Shown here piece by piece: positions 52,501 to 63,319 of a stretch of 64,000 bases of DNA. Source of the DNA: Lepidostoma basale (Eukaryota; Arthropoda; Insecta; Trichoptera; Lepidostomatidae); contig JAHDVF020001253.1 of NCBI GenBank assembly GCA_022606425.2, forward strand, positions 197,001 to 261,000, read 5' to 3'. The notes under the pieces are model-generated. The model had not been told where the DNA came from. It ran no database searches and saw only the letters and a program-made list of their open reading frames with translations. The first letter of the stretch is position 1, and each line of letters starts with the position of its first letter. A program made the position numbers and the translations under genes.

Positions 52501-55500
52501 TCACTCTGGGGACCACATCATTTGGCTCGTCGGTACAGATGAACGTACGACTTTCCACTCTTGCTACGTCTTTTGGGTTGGTTCGCGCTAACCAACTGAA
52601 ATAAAATAATTCGTTGTCAATTCGCTACATGACATAAAAACATACAAAGTTTTAATAACAAATGTAAGTGCAAAGTGGTTGAACTCCAATATAATAACAT
52701 GTCTTACCAGTTATCATATTTCGGCAACCTCTTGATTGCGCCGTTGGCCTGCATCAACTTCAATAAGTTGGCGCCTTCAGTTGCGCTTCCATCACAAATA
52801 TGAACAGCATCAGGCTTGCAAAGAGCCACGTTCTCCTCCACATAAGATCGCACCTAAACCGAGAAAAAATCATTTATAAAACAATACTCTAAAACCCGAC
52901 AATTTTCAATAATTAATACAAAGAATTCACATCACATACTACAAAACGTCAAATATACCGCCATTTTATTATTGAAAATTATGAAATTCGAATATATTTT
53001 AATTCGATTATTAAGGTTGTTGAAAATCGTTCAATTATTTATTAAGAAGTACCTAACTAAATACATACATTTTAATTATAAATTATGTATGTTTTGTTGA
53101 AGCAAGTATAAATAAACTCGTAACAGTTATTTAAAATGTATTTATTACGCAAAATATTTATTAGTTCGGTTAAAATTTGGCTATTATCTAAATAAATTTT
53201 AACTCGAAGAGACATTTGGGAAAAACTTCGAAGTAATTTAACCTTGCTTCGTACACGTGTTAAAATTTCTGAATAAATTAAGTACTTATGTAGCTATTCA
53301 TTTGTTAATACGTAATTTTCGTATTTGTAGATACGTAAATAGTCAACATCGATCTACATATTACAAAAGGGTCATGAAATTAAACACGCAACTTATTAAA
53401 TTCTTTGAAATGTCAAATGTATTAGACTTATTAATAGATCCGCTTATTAATAAAGGAACAGCAAAAGAAAATGCAAAATTCCTAAGAAATGTGACAAAAT
53501 TATATTTCCCTGTAAATAACAAAGTCTTGAGTTGCCTCATCGGGTTGATAAGTTGAAGAAGCGATGTTATCTGTATTTTTTTATAATGTTTTGTTGTTAG
53601 GAGTCGTAAAAATCGCTTACTCACTTTTCACGTATTATTACAGTTTATCAATTTATTTACAAATTATCGTGGTAACAAAATACATTTTTTTAAGAGTATA
53701 GAAAATTTACAAAGGAAAAAAGTAGAAGAGTAGGTAGTATAAAGATGTCACGTGTTTATTTTGAAAATCTCTACACTATTGATTATTTTGAATTTAGAAT
53801 AATAAATGAAAAGATATTTTAAATTGTCATCTATTTAGAAGCGTAAAGAACGCAGTAGACGGCAGACGCTATTACTCAGTAGTTGCCTACGTGATAATGT
53901 CTACTAGGTAGGTACTAATTTCTAGAGCGGTCCGGATTGTCCGGTTCTGGATTTTGCCCTATTATAATGTCGTTTCGAAATAGGGGGCAATGATATTCAT
54001 TATGCGTACATTTACACCTATATTAGAACGCAATTTTAAATATATTAAAAATAATTAATTATTAACGACATAATATTCAAACATCTTGGAGTTTTTCTAA
54101 TACAAGAAAAATATTTTTGTTATAGTAATATAGATAGTTAATTCTCGTTGCGGATAGTGCGGATGAATTACAAGTCTTGGTGTCGAGAATGTATGAGGTA
54201 TGCAAGTCAAATGATTTAATGATGAATGTCGGAAAGTCAAAGGTGATGGTTTTTGAAAGGTAAGAGCAAATGACAGTTTGTAATATAAGTGTGAACGAAG
54301 AGAACTTGGAACAGGTGAGGGAATTTGTGTATTTAGGTAGCATGTTCACAGCAGATGGCCGAACGGATAATGACGTCGAAAGAAGGGTTGGTACGGGTAA
54401 CAAAGTGAATGGAGCTTTAAAAATAGTTATTGGAAACAATAATTTATCAATGAAAGCGAAAACGGTCGTTCACAATGGAGTTCCGGTCCCAACCCTAATG
54501 TATGGAAGCGAAGCATGGAACTGGCAGAAGAAGGATGAGAGCAGAATAAATGCGGTAGAGATGAGGAGAATCTCAAATGCTGATATAAGAAAGGAATGTA
54601 GAGCGGAAGAAGGTATTATGAACAAAATTATATAAAAGGATCGCTGCGTTGGTTCGGACATATGGAACGCATGGATGGAGAAGGTATACGTTAATGATGT
54701 AAATGGGGTACGAAGTCGAGGCAGACCGAGGAAAACATGGCATGACCAAATTAATCAATTTTTAAAGGTTGGTCATGTTAGAAGTCGGAGGAATCGACGT
54801 GCGTGTATGAGTCGTTGTATGAATGTGGAGGAAACTAAAGAGGTTTGCCAGGATAGAGTAGTGTGGCGGTCCATTTTCTCTGCCTACCCCTGCGGGGAAA
54901 CGGCGTGATGGTTTGTTTGTTTGTTTAGTAATATAAATAAGTACTCACCAAAGGCGACAGGCTGGATACATTTCCATTAATAACCCTGACACCTCGCAAG
55001 TCATGGAAGGACGCAACTTGCCTACGGAACGGGAACGACTTCCCCAAGGCCGGAGCTCCGCACCTGGCGACAAAAAATGAAACCTTTATTTAAAAAATGT
55101 ATTCGATTAATTGGAACAGTATATTTAAATCAATTTATTGTCATAAAAAAAACATTGCAATACTGTGTTAATATTATTTACTTATTTTTTGCAATACTTA
55201 TATTTTTAACAATAGTGCAAAAGTATGTTATGTTGAACTCCCATAAAATGTAAAAAATATCTAGAAAACGTAAATTCTTATCTAAATCAAATATCTAATA
55301 TGAAGTATTGTTTTTTGTAATATGAATCTAATGATAATGAATTAAATTATAAATTGTAAGGAAATAATCGATTATTGATATTAAAAATTACCATCTTTAG
55401 ATTCTTGAAATTTCAGGTGATTTATATTTTGTTAAATTGTAAAATAAGACATTTTTATCTTAGAATATTGTAAATGATTGTGGAACTACCGAAACCGGTC

Positions 55501-56875
55501 AAGTTAAAAAATATATTTAGTAAATAAAACATTGAGTGTTTCGATTCTTGACACGTCCGATAGAGAAATAATCGTAGAACAATATTAATAAATAATTAAT
55601 CAATCTCAAACTTTTACAAGAGGAACTTTTGGCGGGAGATTTTACGATAATATTTAGTAAAAATTAAGCATAATAGAATTTTTGATTTGGGGTAAGAATA
55701 CATGTAAAAAAAATTACTGATAATGAAAATAATTCAGTCACAAATAATATAAAAATTTGTACGCAATGCCTTTGATTTTTCACCGTAAAAATATTCGAAA
55801 GATCGGGAGAACGAAATTTCTGGATCATAAATTATTATTCAATTCAGATGGTCAAAAAGGGTCCGGATAACTCCACCCTCAGGTAGTTTGGTGCATTTCT
55901 ACACCTGCAATTTGCGCTTTTTCAAACTCAAATTGCCGGAATTCCAAATAACAAAAGAAAACAACTACAAAAGTCTGCCATTTTGATTACATTGGTATTT
56001 TGTCTGGCATTCGAATTGGCATCCATTTTAAATTAATCTACATTTCGTGAAATTTCTACTACAAGCGAAATCAAGCTTACCAATGATTATTCAATGCGAA
56101 TGAAAATGTCTGTTTTCATAAGTTTTATTATATTTTATGGGAATGACAAGTTTCGCCTTTTTAAGACATTTGATAATGCCTTAGAAAGGCGAAAAATGCC
56201 TTTCACATAAAACATAATAAAACTTATAGAAAATAGACAGTTTCATTCGTATTAATTATTTAATATGAAGTTTTAAACCACTTTGAAAAGATGAAGAAAT
56301 ATGTTTTGCACTTTTGCCATTTTGGGATTTTAAAAATATTTTGAATAAATAATATTTTTTTCGAGTAGTATTACAAAATGCGAACCAGAATCAAAAATAA
56401 ATATTAAAAAAAAAATCAGTCTTGTAGCAAATGCATTTTTAAATTGTGTTAAATATATTTTTCAGTAAAATCTGTTTTTCATAAAATTTTCTTTGTTTTT
56501 ATTTAGTTATATTTATCACATCCGATACATGTTGTGAACAATATTTTTAATTTGTAAAAATGTTTAATAAATTAAGTAGATTACACAGTATCTAATATTC
56601 TCCTTCCAAATAAACAATAATAATTTTAAAAATTACAAACAAAAAATTGCAAGTTTTAAAACAACAAATATTATAATTTTAATGTACATTTTTTTTTATA
56701 AATAAATGTTGAATCGGAAACGACAAACGATAATTTTTTTTTAAATTAATATTTTTAATGAAAAATACAGTAGGTACCAGCAATGCCAGCATTATTTTGG
56801 CCAAAAATCTGTGAATTACAAAAAATAAAAAATAACTTACGGAATCTGGACCAGTGTGTCGACGGCTTCAGGCAT
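46522..56875 (-). CDS. Pepck: Phosphoenolpyruvate carboxykinase (GTP)
   Basis: Converts oxaloacetate plus GTP to phosphoenolpyruvate, GDP and CO2, the committed step of gluconeogenesis (family knowledge). Fourteen coding exons in transcript order: 56875-56841, 55063-54949, 52853-52708, 52595-52414, 52204-52082, 51970-51832, 51643-51511, 50921-50808, 50583-50484, 50037-49836, 48959-48761, 47841-47686, 47533-47333 and 46626-46522. All junctions are GT-AG and the frame is unbroken, giving 649 aa, normal for the family. Landmarks: [10 protein letters not shown]; the KYDNCWLART junction; [40 protein letters not shown]; the P-loop FPSACGKTN (Cys313, Lys315); metal-site [11 protein letters not shown]; guanine-binding GFFGVAPGT and [20 protein letters not shown]. 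All motifs are intact. No signal peptide or clear mitochondrial presequence is visible, so it is probably cytosolic. Introns carry LINE, SINE and pogo-like insertions. Confidence 0.97.
46745..46895 (-). mobile_element. LINE 3' tail fragment
   Basis: TTTAAGGCATCTATTGAGAA, then GCATGAGAGATGGTTCGACT, matches the 3' part of the 14130-14330 element. Confidence 0.55.
46905..47310 (-). mobile_element. RTE LINE 3' end
   Basis: Antisense order GGGGTAGGCAAAAAGAACAA, then CTGTTCTTTCCTGACATAAT, up to CATCCTTCTTTTGCCAG. It ends about 22 bp from the donor of the penultimate PEPCK exon (47333). Confidence 0.7.
48095..48470 (+). repeat. Dispersed repeat A copy
   Basis: TTGGATTTTACCCATTGCGG, AATTGTATCTCAATAGAGAC, then ACTTATGACCTGTCATTGGT. 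Same family as 42498-42848, with a longer right part (GAAGCATTAAGCAGAAAATC). Confidence 0.65.
48485..48665 (-). mobile_element. tRNA-derived SINE B, degraded
   Basis: Antisense ATTATGAAGAAGGAATCGGG, then TCGTGTCCAGGATCGAGGCC, then CTGGATCAAGAGTCGAGCGT. Aligns with 40690-40880. Boxes mutated. Confidence 0.6.
49270..49790 (+). mobile_element. Degenerate RTE LINE remnant
   Basis: [20 protein letters not shown], then KRWIWQ, echo the RTE stretch NGALK...VPTLMYG...WNWQ. Decay follows, with GAGTTAAGATCTCTTAGACA. It lies in a PEPCK intron. Confidence 0.55.
50990..51225 (+). mobile_element. pogo/Tigger-like 5' end
   Basis: AAAACTCCATTCATCCGGAT, then TATCCGGATCC, followed by a frame reading [20 protein letters not shown], then [17 protein letters not shown]. 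This is the N-terminal helix-turn-helix of pogo/Tigger/jerky-type transposases. Broken thereafter. Confidence 0.6.
53000..54125. other. PEPCK intron 2, unrecognised part
   Basis: AT-rich. One open frame (53257-53556) has no recognisable family and AT-driven composition, so it is not called a gene. Confidence 0.35.
54128..54927 (+). mobile_element. RTE LINE, 5'-truncated (GTTT-tail lineage)
   Basis: Encodes [40 protein letters not shown], then [40 protein letters not shown] and a final [12 protein letters not shown], with small frameshifts. The tail is GTTTGTTTGTTT. TAGTAATATAGATA and TAGTAATATAAATA flank it as a target duplication. It ends about 20 bp inside the intron next to PEPCK exon 2. 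Confidence 0.85.
55090..56080. other. PEPCK intron 1, unrecognised part
   Basis: AT-rich. A short arm-like scrap of repeat F (CCCATAAAATG, TCTAGAAAACG) lies near 55241-55275. Confidence 0.35.
56085..56270. repeat. Palindromic repeat F, most complete copy
   Basis: Left arm GCGAATGAAAATGTCTGTTT, then AAGTTTTATTATATTTTATG; right arm mirrors it, ending ATAGACAGTTTCATTCGTAT. The centre contains GACAAGTTTCGCCTTTTTAA and TTTGATAATGCCTTAGAAAG. The minus strand gives GGCGAAACTTGTC, a GAAAC-stub-GTC element as in the hammerhead-like cores. Confidence 0.65.
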
Positions 56876-57111
56876 TTTTGTTTTTATTTAAAAAATATTT
56901 TTCTCAAAAAAAATCAACTCGGATTTCACCTCGAGAGTAGAGCCAAATTACTAAACTCAAAGCGTTTTTTGGACTCGTCAAATTCGAAATAAACAAAGAG
57001 TATATTTATCAAAGTTATATTTCCCATCTAACAAAGACTTCAGAACTGTAAAAAACGACTGTTCCAAATGAAGATTGAAAATCAATTGAATAATTAGCGG
57101 ATTTCCCTGCT

Positions 57112-57119
57112 CTTATATA
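57112..57119 (-). promoter_or_regulatory. TATA box of PEPCK
   Basis: TATATAAG on the minus strand, about 237 bp upstream of the ATG, within GGGCCACTATATAAGAGCAG. Predicted start of transcription is near 57085. A TATA-driven promoter fits a hormone- and nutrient-regulated gene. Confidence 0.65.
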
Positions 57120-57120
57120 G

Positions 57121-57260
57121 TGGCCCGACCTCCAGCGCGGGCCAATCAGCGGGCCACGCTCGCGGGTGTGTTCGGAGTGGCGGCCTGCTATTGGCCGGTC
57201 TCAGGGGCTCGGCTCCTTGCTGATGTAACAATATGACGCCTTGCGCCGAAGTCCAAGACT
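57121..57260 (-). promoter_or_regulatory. GC-rich proximal promoter of PEPCK
   Basis: A GC-rich island in AT-rich surroundings directly upstream of the TATA box. It has two CCAAT-box sequences on the plus strand or their complements (GGCCAATCAGC near 57141; CTATTGGCCGG near 57188) and a CRE-like half-site TGACG near 57233. Confidence 0.45.
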
Positions 57261-57269
57261 TGTTGATTG

Positions 57270-58650
57270 TCTTTTATTTTGTTGCCATGTTTTCGCAGTG
57301 TGTGTATGCGTGAGTGTGTAGCGATTCGATTGTTTCAATTGTGGAACGCAAAAACGCGCATTCTCCAATTAATTTCAAATTTGCTTACTAGCAAATAACC
57401 ATAGATGTTTTTTTTCCCGCCATACTTCTCTCGAGTCATCAACATTCATTTTTTTCTTCTTTTATAAAATAATACTATCCTTGCCGGTATTTATTTGAAG
57501 GACTTGGACTTGGATCTTCTGGCTTACAGAGGTTCAGCTCATGTGGCTATTCCTCTTACGTCTGTAGGAAACATTATTGGAATGTGATTTGGTAGTTGTT
57601 TTATGATGGGGCTAAATGTATGGCCCGGAGTGTCCCTCCGAAAGAGGGCGAGGTGGGATTTAGGGTTAGGATTGTATTAACCCTTAACGTACCGTGTTCA
57701 AAACAAAACGCTTGCTCCCATGTGGTAAGTTCAGTTTACCGCTAACTTTATCTAAATATCAAGCATATGACTAGATGAATCAAAATTTAATTTATGTCAT
57801 CTTGTAGGGAATTTCATTAGGAATAGATCGATATCTATAACATACATGGATTATTTGAAAAACATATCATTATTAATTTTTTTCTGGAACCATGCGATTT
57901 CTGATATGTAATGCGTCATAGCATACGGGCGACTAAACATCGGGTCGGGTCGGGTCGAAACTTGTCTGCGCGCCGGGCCGGCGGGGCGAAGATAAAGGCA
58001 CCTAGGCAAAATGTATAGTACGTTCAAGACAACGAGTACGTATTAATATTTGTCCCTTTTGGTAAAGTGTTAATATTTTCACAGTTCTGATATTATTAAC
58101 TTACGTGCTGCGTTTTCATCCAGTCGGTATTATTACGTACCTATTGAAAAGGTCAAAGATATAATTTATAATACGTTCAAAACAGCGAGTAAGTATTTGT
58201 CACTTTTGATAAAGTTGTAAATATTAGCAAAACAAATTCTACCTTAACACGAATGAAGGTGAGGGCAGTCTTAGAAAATATTTTTTTTTGGGATGAAGGA
58301 AGTAATTTTTTGCTTTTTTTTTATTACGAAATATTGAGAACACTTCAATGGAGGATTACAATTTTTTTTATAATATTAGGGTCCATAGGTTTTAAGAAAA
58401 TCAACTTTAAATTGGCAGTGGAAACTCAATTTACCACATGGCAACGCGACGGTTAATGAAAAAAGTCTGTTCTCGTGGGGAATATAAGAGGAGCAGTGTC
58501 TGGATGGAGTTGAGGATATCATAATACAAATAGGCAAAAACTCAGATGTCAACAAGAATTAGTACGATAATATTTTGAATATAAGAGAGCGAGAGAGGAA
58601 TACTTCTCTCCGAAAGTAATTCGAAATGCACTCGATGCGCATGCCAGAAA
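57270..58650. other. Intergenic DNA upstream of PEPCK
   Basis: Contains a diverged tandem duplication (TAGTACGTTCAAGACAACGA near 58018 and AATACGTTCAAAACAGCGAG near 58170) and a short GC-rich patch near 57940-57990 with GGGTCGGGTCGGGTCG. No gene recognised. Confidence 0.35.
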
Positions 58651-58654
58651 ATGT

Positions 58655-58900
58655 TCTAGATAACTAACTAACCATCACGCCGTTTCCCCTAAGGGGTAGG
58701 CAGAAAGAATGGACTGCCGCACATTTCTTTCCTGACATATTTCTCTCGCTTCCTCAACATTCATACATCTTGTCATGCACGCGCGTCGATTTCTCTGATT
58801 CCTCACATGGACGACATTCAATATTTGATTTATTTGATCGTGCCACGTTTTTCTCGGTCTTCCTCTATTTCTGGTTCCATTTACATTTTCACATTTTAAT
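58655..58900 (-). mobile_element. RTE LINE 3' end (GTTA tail)
   Basis: AACTAACTAACCATCACGCC, then CTTTCCTGACATATTTCTCT, then CGTGCCACGTTTTTCTCGGT. Short antisense copy. Confidence 0.75.
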
Positions 58901-59164
58901 TTTTTTATATTTTATGTAAATTACATGTTTTGCCATGGAAACGGACCAGCGACCCAGAGGACGTGGTAGGCCCAAGTTAACGTAGATGAGACTTATCAAC
59001 AGTAGTCTTAAAAGTATTTGAGATTTTTATTTAAAAAATTAAATTAAATAAAAGAGGCATGGTTTTACCAAAAGCCACCCAAGACAGACAGTCCTGGGGG
59101 ATTCGTATAAGAGCCGACTCCAAGTAAACGCGAAAAGGAAAGGAGAAAAGAAGAAAACTAATGA

Positions 59165-59360
59165 CGTATTTCGCTTTGCTAAGGCTTTACCAAGTTGCCC
59201 AACCCGCCATGAAAAGAGTTATGTTTGGAATAACCTTGAGAGACAGAATTAGAAACGAATTTATTCTAAAGTGACTGGGATAGATGGATAGATGAAAGTG
59301 GCGATGGATAGGGGGCAGTGGCGTGCTTTGGGAGAGGCCCACGTTCAGCAGTGGACAACA
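59165..59360 (+). mobile_element. LINE C-terminal fragment
   Basis: Blocks MKRVMFGITLRDRIRNEF and RGQWRALGEAHVQQWTTE are typical of the 22895 LINE family tail. Confidence 0.5.
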
Positions 59361-59617
59361 GAGTCAACAATTCAAGTTAGTCAAGGCTATATCAAATGCC
59401 TTAGTAAGCCCAATAATAAAACTGAGCGAAAACAGACGTTACCATTAACGTTACGTGTTAATAATTTAATTTGGAGTTCAAGAATCAATAAATTAATACA
59501 TATTATTAGGACAGCTAGTAAAAAATACATTAATGAAAAATATAACATCTTTGAGACATGGTAAGAAATCGAACAATCAGTGCGAAATCTGTAGTGTAAC
59601 AATGCTAGCGTGTATAC

Positions 59618-60175
59618 TATAGGTGTTTTTTTAGAGGTTTGGTTTTTAAACTGGCAACATTGTTTCTACGGACTGTCAATTTGACAGTTGACAGATGATT
59701 TGTAGTCAGAACGTTGTGCCATTTCACCATGAATTGACTGACATCAGAACAGCGCTTGCAAATTGTGAAAAATTATTTTGAAAATCGTGGTTCGATTCGC
59801 CACACTTATCTTGCACTACCTCCATTTTACGGTCGACATAATCGTCCATCCGAGCAAGTTATTCGGAAGACCATGGATCGTTTTCGCACCACGTACACTC
59901 TAGTGGATAATACGCATTTACAAAGACGAAAAACAGTCCGCACAGAAGAAGTTATTGCTGTGTGGAGCGTAGTGTTGAGGAGAATCCGAATGAGTCGATT
60001 CGCCATCGTGCACAGCAATTGGAGCTGAGCCCATCCACTTTGTGGAAGATTCTGCGGAAAGATCTTGGCTTAAAAGCTTACAAGATCCAGCTTGTGCAAG
60101 AGTTGAAACCGCGTGACCATTATGCGCGTCGTAGGTTAGGTGAATGGACCGAAAAAAATATACAAAAATAAGAAT
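59618..60175 (+). mobile_element. Tc1/mariner-type (IS630-like) element remnant
   Basis: Left end TATAGGTGTTTTTTTAGAGG, then TTTGG as at 31349. Frames encode LQIVKNYFENRGSIRHTYLA, PFYGRHNRPSEQVIRK, TMDRFRTTYTLVDNTH, then SVEENPNESIRHRAQQLELS, PSTLWKILRKDLGLKAYKIQ. Two helix-turn-helix domains are preserved with one frameshift. The DDE domain is absent. Confidence 0.75.
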
Positions 60176-60179
60176 AAAA

Positions 60180-60684
60180 CAAGATTGAGTACTTATTGTT
60201 TTAATCGCTTCAATTATGATAGGCGCAGTTACTATGCGAGATTTAAACGTGTATTGGTGTGAAATTAAATAATATTGGATATCTATTATACCTATGTAGG
60301 TGTGGGTATTGTATTAATGCACATATATATGATACATATATCACATAGAAGATACGAAGGTACATATAGTATTGTTGATGTACATCTTTTTTAATTATCA
60401 AGAACATTCTGTCTATATATCGGTCGAATGGAAAATACTGTTATTGCTCATATCAATATTTTTAAGTGATATGGTTTTTATTGCGATTCCCAAAGTTAAT
60501 ATTGTATCAAAATAATTTATAAATTCATTATGAACACTTTTTGATCATATGTCGAAATATCATTAGATAGATTTTTTCCTACGTGCCCTGTCGAGTTAAA
60601 AATAATATGATTCATAATCCATTGTTTTAGCGGAAATACTTTGATATTTCAACATTATTAACTGTTTAAAAATAAATAAGTTTG
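60180..60684. other. Intergenic DNA
   Basis: Nothing recognised. Confidence 0.35.
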
Positions 60685-60830
60685 TTATAAATATCACAAT
60701 CGATTATATTTTCTCGCGACAGCTGTTGCAATCAACTCAACTACAAAGTTGATTGTAAGACCCGACGATGCTAACATCGGTTAGCGAAACAGCTGTCGCG
60801 AGAAAATATAATCAATTGTGATATTTATAA
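60685..60830. repeat. Inverted repeat with hammerhead-like core
   Basis: 43-bp arms with one mismatch: TTATAAATATCACAATCGAT, TATATTTTCTCGCGACAGCT (60685 on) against AGCTGTCGCGAGAAAATATA, ATCAATTGTGATATTTATAA (to 60830). A smaller inner hairpin, CAATCAACT and AAAGTTGATTG, lies between. Confidence 0.85.
60758..60800 (+). ncRNA. Hammerhead-like motif, diverged core
   Basis: Core CCGACGA (two changes from CTGATGA), an extra T, stem II GCTAAC-ATCG-GTTAGC (6 bp, perfect), GAAAC, AGCT, GTC. No good stem I is present, so a decayed copy. Confidence 0.35.
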
Positions 60831-60944
60831 CAAAGATTGTTTGTTTTTACACAGTTAATATGATTCACAAATAATCACAAAAAGTTTCAAAAATACTATT
60901 TAACAATGGAAGAAATTGTTTTATTTAATAAATTCGAATTAAAA

Positions 60945-61440
60945 AAAGAAAATAATATTGTTTCATTTAAAAATATAAGAATTAAGTAGTGAAAAAACAT
61001 ACGATTTTTTTTTAATACGAATTAACTAAAGAAAAGAGAATATTTTTTTAAAAATACGAATTAACAAATGGAAAAATATGGTTTCATTTAAAAAATACGA
61101 ATTAACAAATGGAAAATATATGGTTTTATTTTAAAAGTACGAATTATGAAAATAAAAGTTTTATTTAAAAAATTCGAATTATGGAAAAAAAGTTTTGTAT
61201 AACAAATACGAATTCACAAACAGTAAAAATATGGTTTTATTTCAAAAATACGAAGTATGGTTAAAAAAATTATATCAAAAATACGAATCAAGAAACAGAA
61301 AAAATACGGTTTATTAAAAAAAATACGAATTGACAAATAAAAAAAATATGATTTTACTTCAAAAATACGAATTAAGAAATGGAAAAAATACTATTTTATT
61401 TCACAAATATGAATTAGCAAATGGAAAATTTCATGTTTTA
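60945..61440 (+). repeat. Diverged tandem repeat, about 40-60 bp unit
   Basis: Units contain AAATACGAATTAACAAATGG, then AAAAATATGGTTTTATTT. About nine units of variable length. AT-rich. Confidence 0.75.
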
Positions 61441-61783
61441 TGAATTGACTATAATACATATTTAAAAAAAAATACTTAAGGGGTTATAATCTTAAGTAAC
61501 TTTATATAATATAAAATATACTAAATTCATATTTATTGAAATTTTTATGTTATCTGTGATATTAACAAAAATCAGAATTAATATATTTTCCTGTTTACTG
61601 CAAATCGACAGCGGGATGGCCCACCAGTTCAATTAGGAGAGCCGGAGAGAAGAAGAAGATACGAGTATAATATATTTTTCCTGATTCGCTAAATATCCAA
61701 AACATATCTAAATGTCACCATACACACATTAAATAACTCTAACATAATGCAATTCACTTTTTTATTTAAAAAAAAATCAATCT

Positions 61784-62110
61784 ATGATTATTTTCTTTAC
61801 TACTTTTCCATTCGGAAGGAGATTGGTGGATGGATGTCATGTACATAAAATATATAAATCAGATGTTTTCTTTCTTATTTATTACATGTATTATGGTAGT
61901 GTTTTGAAGAGTAGAGTAGTGAAAAGAATGGACGCTCAAAGCATATCACACCCTGCCTTACATGGGAAACCAGAGAGAAGAATGATGCCTGGAAGACCCC
62001 CCAAAAGATGGAAAGACAGCTGGAAACCCACATCGCAAGAGGTGGTTTACTCTTCACAAACAGGCCCTACCGACCTTCGACCAGTATAAGAAGAAGAAGT
62101 AAAAGAAGAA
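61784..62110 (+). mobile_element. LINE C-terminal fragment
   Basis: From about 61890 encodes SRVVKRMDAQSISHPALHGK, then PGRPPKRWKDSWKPTSQEVV. Same family as 22000 and 36100. Confidence 0.65.
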
Positions 62111-62439
62111 GAGTTTTAATATATTTAAAAAATAAATACGTAGACCCATTCCACAATCGTAATGACAATTATTAAGCGTACCATTGATGAGCCCAAGATT
62201 TATAACAACGCACAGAAAACAAAACACCTGATTAAATAGATTTTCAAACTAGTACATTTACTATTTAATTAACTGGCTAGCAACACTCATTATTGCATCA
62301 GTTTCAGCAATACGCACTCCCACTGAATCAAATTAGAATGTTTTAGTAATTCTCTTATTATTTTAAACAAACACGCGAATAAGTAATTAAATACATTTAT
62401 ATTCTTTTAAACTAATGTAACGATAGCCCTAAATCTAGG

Positions 62440-62720
62440 CAATTCACGCTTCGATCAGCAAACTTCTCGACAATAGGCAGATTAGTCGAGCCAATGCGCA
62501 GCCCCGCACAAATTCGGCGACAAGTCAGTTCGCCTGGAATATATTCCCTGCACGCCTCAGATGCATTTACAATCCAACTGATTTTCAAACTAACTTCATA
62601 ACCTACAATTTCAAAATGTCAAATAGAATATAACCAACCAAAATCTGATCTCTAGTGTCAGATACATCTGCCATTGCTAAATAACGTTGTAAAATATTAT
62701 AAAAATATGACAAGAAAAAT
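62440..62720 (+). mobile_element. L2/CR1-like LINE C-terminal fragment
   Basis: CCGCACAAATTCGGCGACAA, then GTTCGCCTGGAATATATTCC, CTGCACGCCTCAGATGCATT parallels 43130-43220 (AWNMLPARLRC). Frame lost. Confidence 0.6.
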
Positions 62721-62724
62721 TTGA

Positions 62725-63235
62725 TTTGACAACAATAGAGTTATCTTACATTGAAAAATATTGAATAGAACAAAAATATTGCTATTACGAAAAAATATTG
62801 TCACAACGAAATATGAATACTTTGCACTTCGAAATAATTAAATTTCACACAGGTAGGTATAACCTAAAGTTTGCTAGTAGGTACTTATTAAAAAAACACT
62901 TGTTTTCAAGAGCTAGTTTAATTTAATATTTAAATACTATTAATGGTAATATGCCATTTATTAAAATTAATGTTAGTGTGTACCAAGTTTATACTATCTA
63001 ATACATATGTTTGTAACCATTTTGGTATAACCAACCCCTCGACAAAAAATAAATACTCACTGGCGAAAAACGAATGAAATTTTTCTGAATTCTTTGCAGA
63101 AAAATATAGTATTTTAATTATTTTAGGTTATATCCCACTTTTAAAATCAATCATTTGATGGCCCTCCTATTATGTGAAATTACTATATTATTTCTATTGT
63201 TTCTTAAACAATATTGTAACTCTCCGTATTAAATA
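62725..63235. other. Intergenic DNA
   Basis: Nothing recognised. Confidence 0.35.
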
Positions 63236-63310
63236 ATTAATACGAATGAAAACGTCTATTTTATTATAGTTTATGGGAATGAAATATTTCGCCTTTTTAG
63301 GCATATGATT
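63236..63310. repeat. Palindromic repeat F (partial)
   Basis: TTAATACGAATGAAAACGTC, then TATGGGAATGAAATATTTCG, CCTTTTTAGGC. Confidence 0.55.
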
Positions 63311-63319
63311 TGATTTGAT

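Noticed and set aside
53257..53556. 99-codon open frame in PEPCK intron 2
   Set aside because: No recognisable motif, strongly AT-driven amino-acid content, overlapped by an equally long frame on the other strand.
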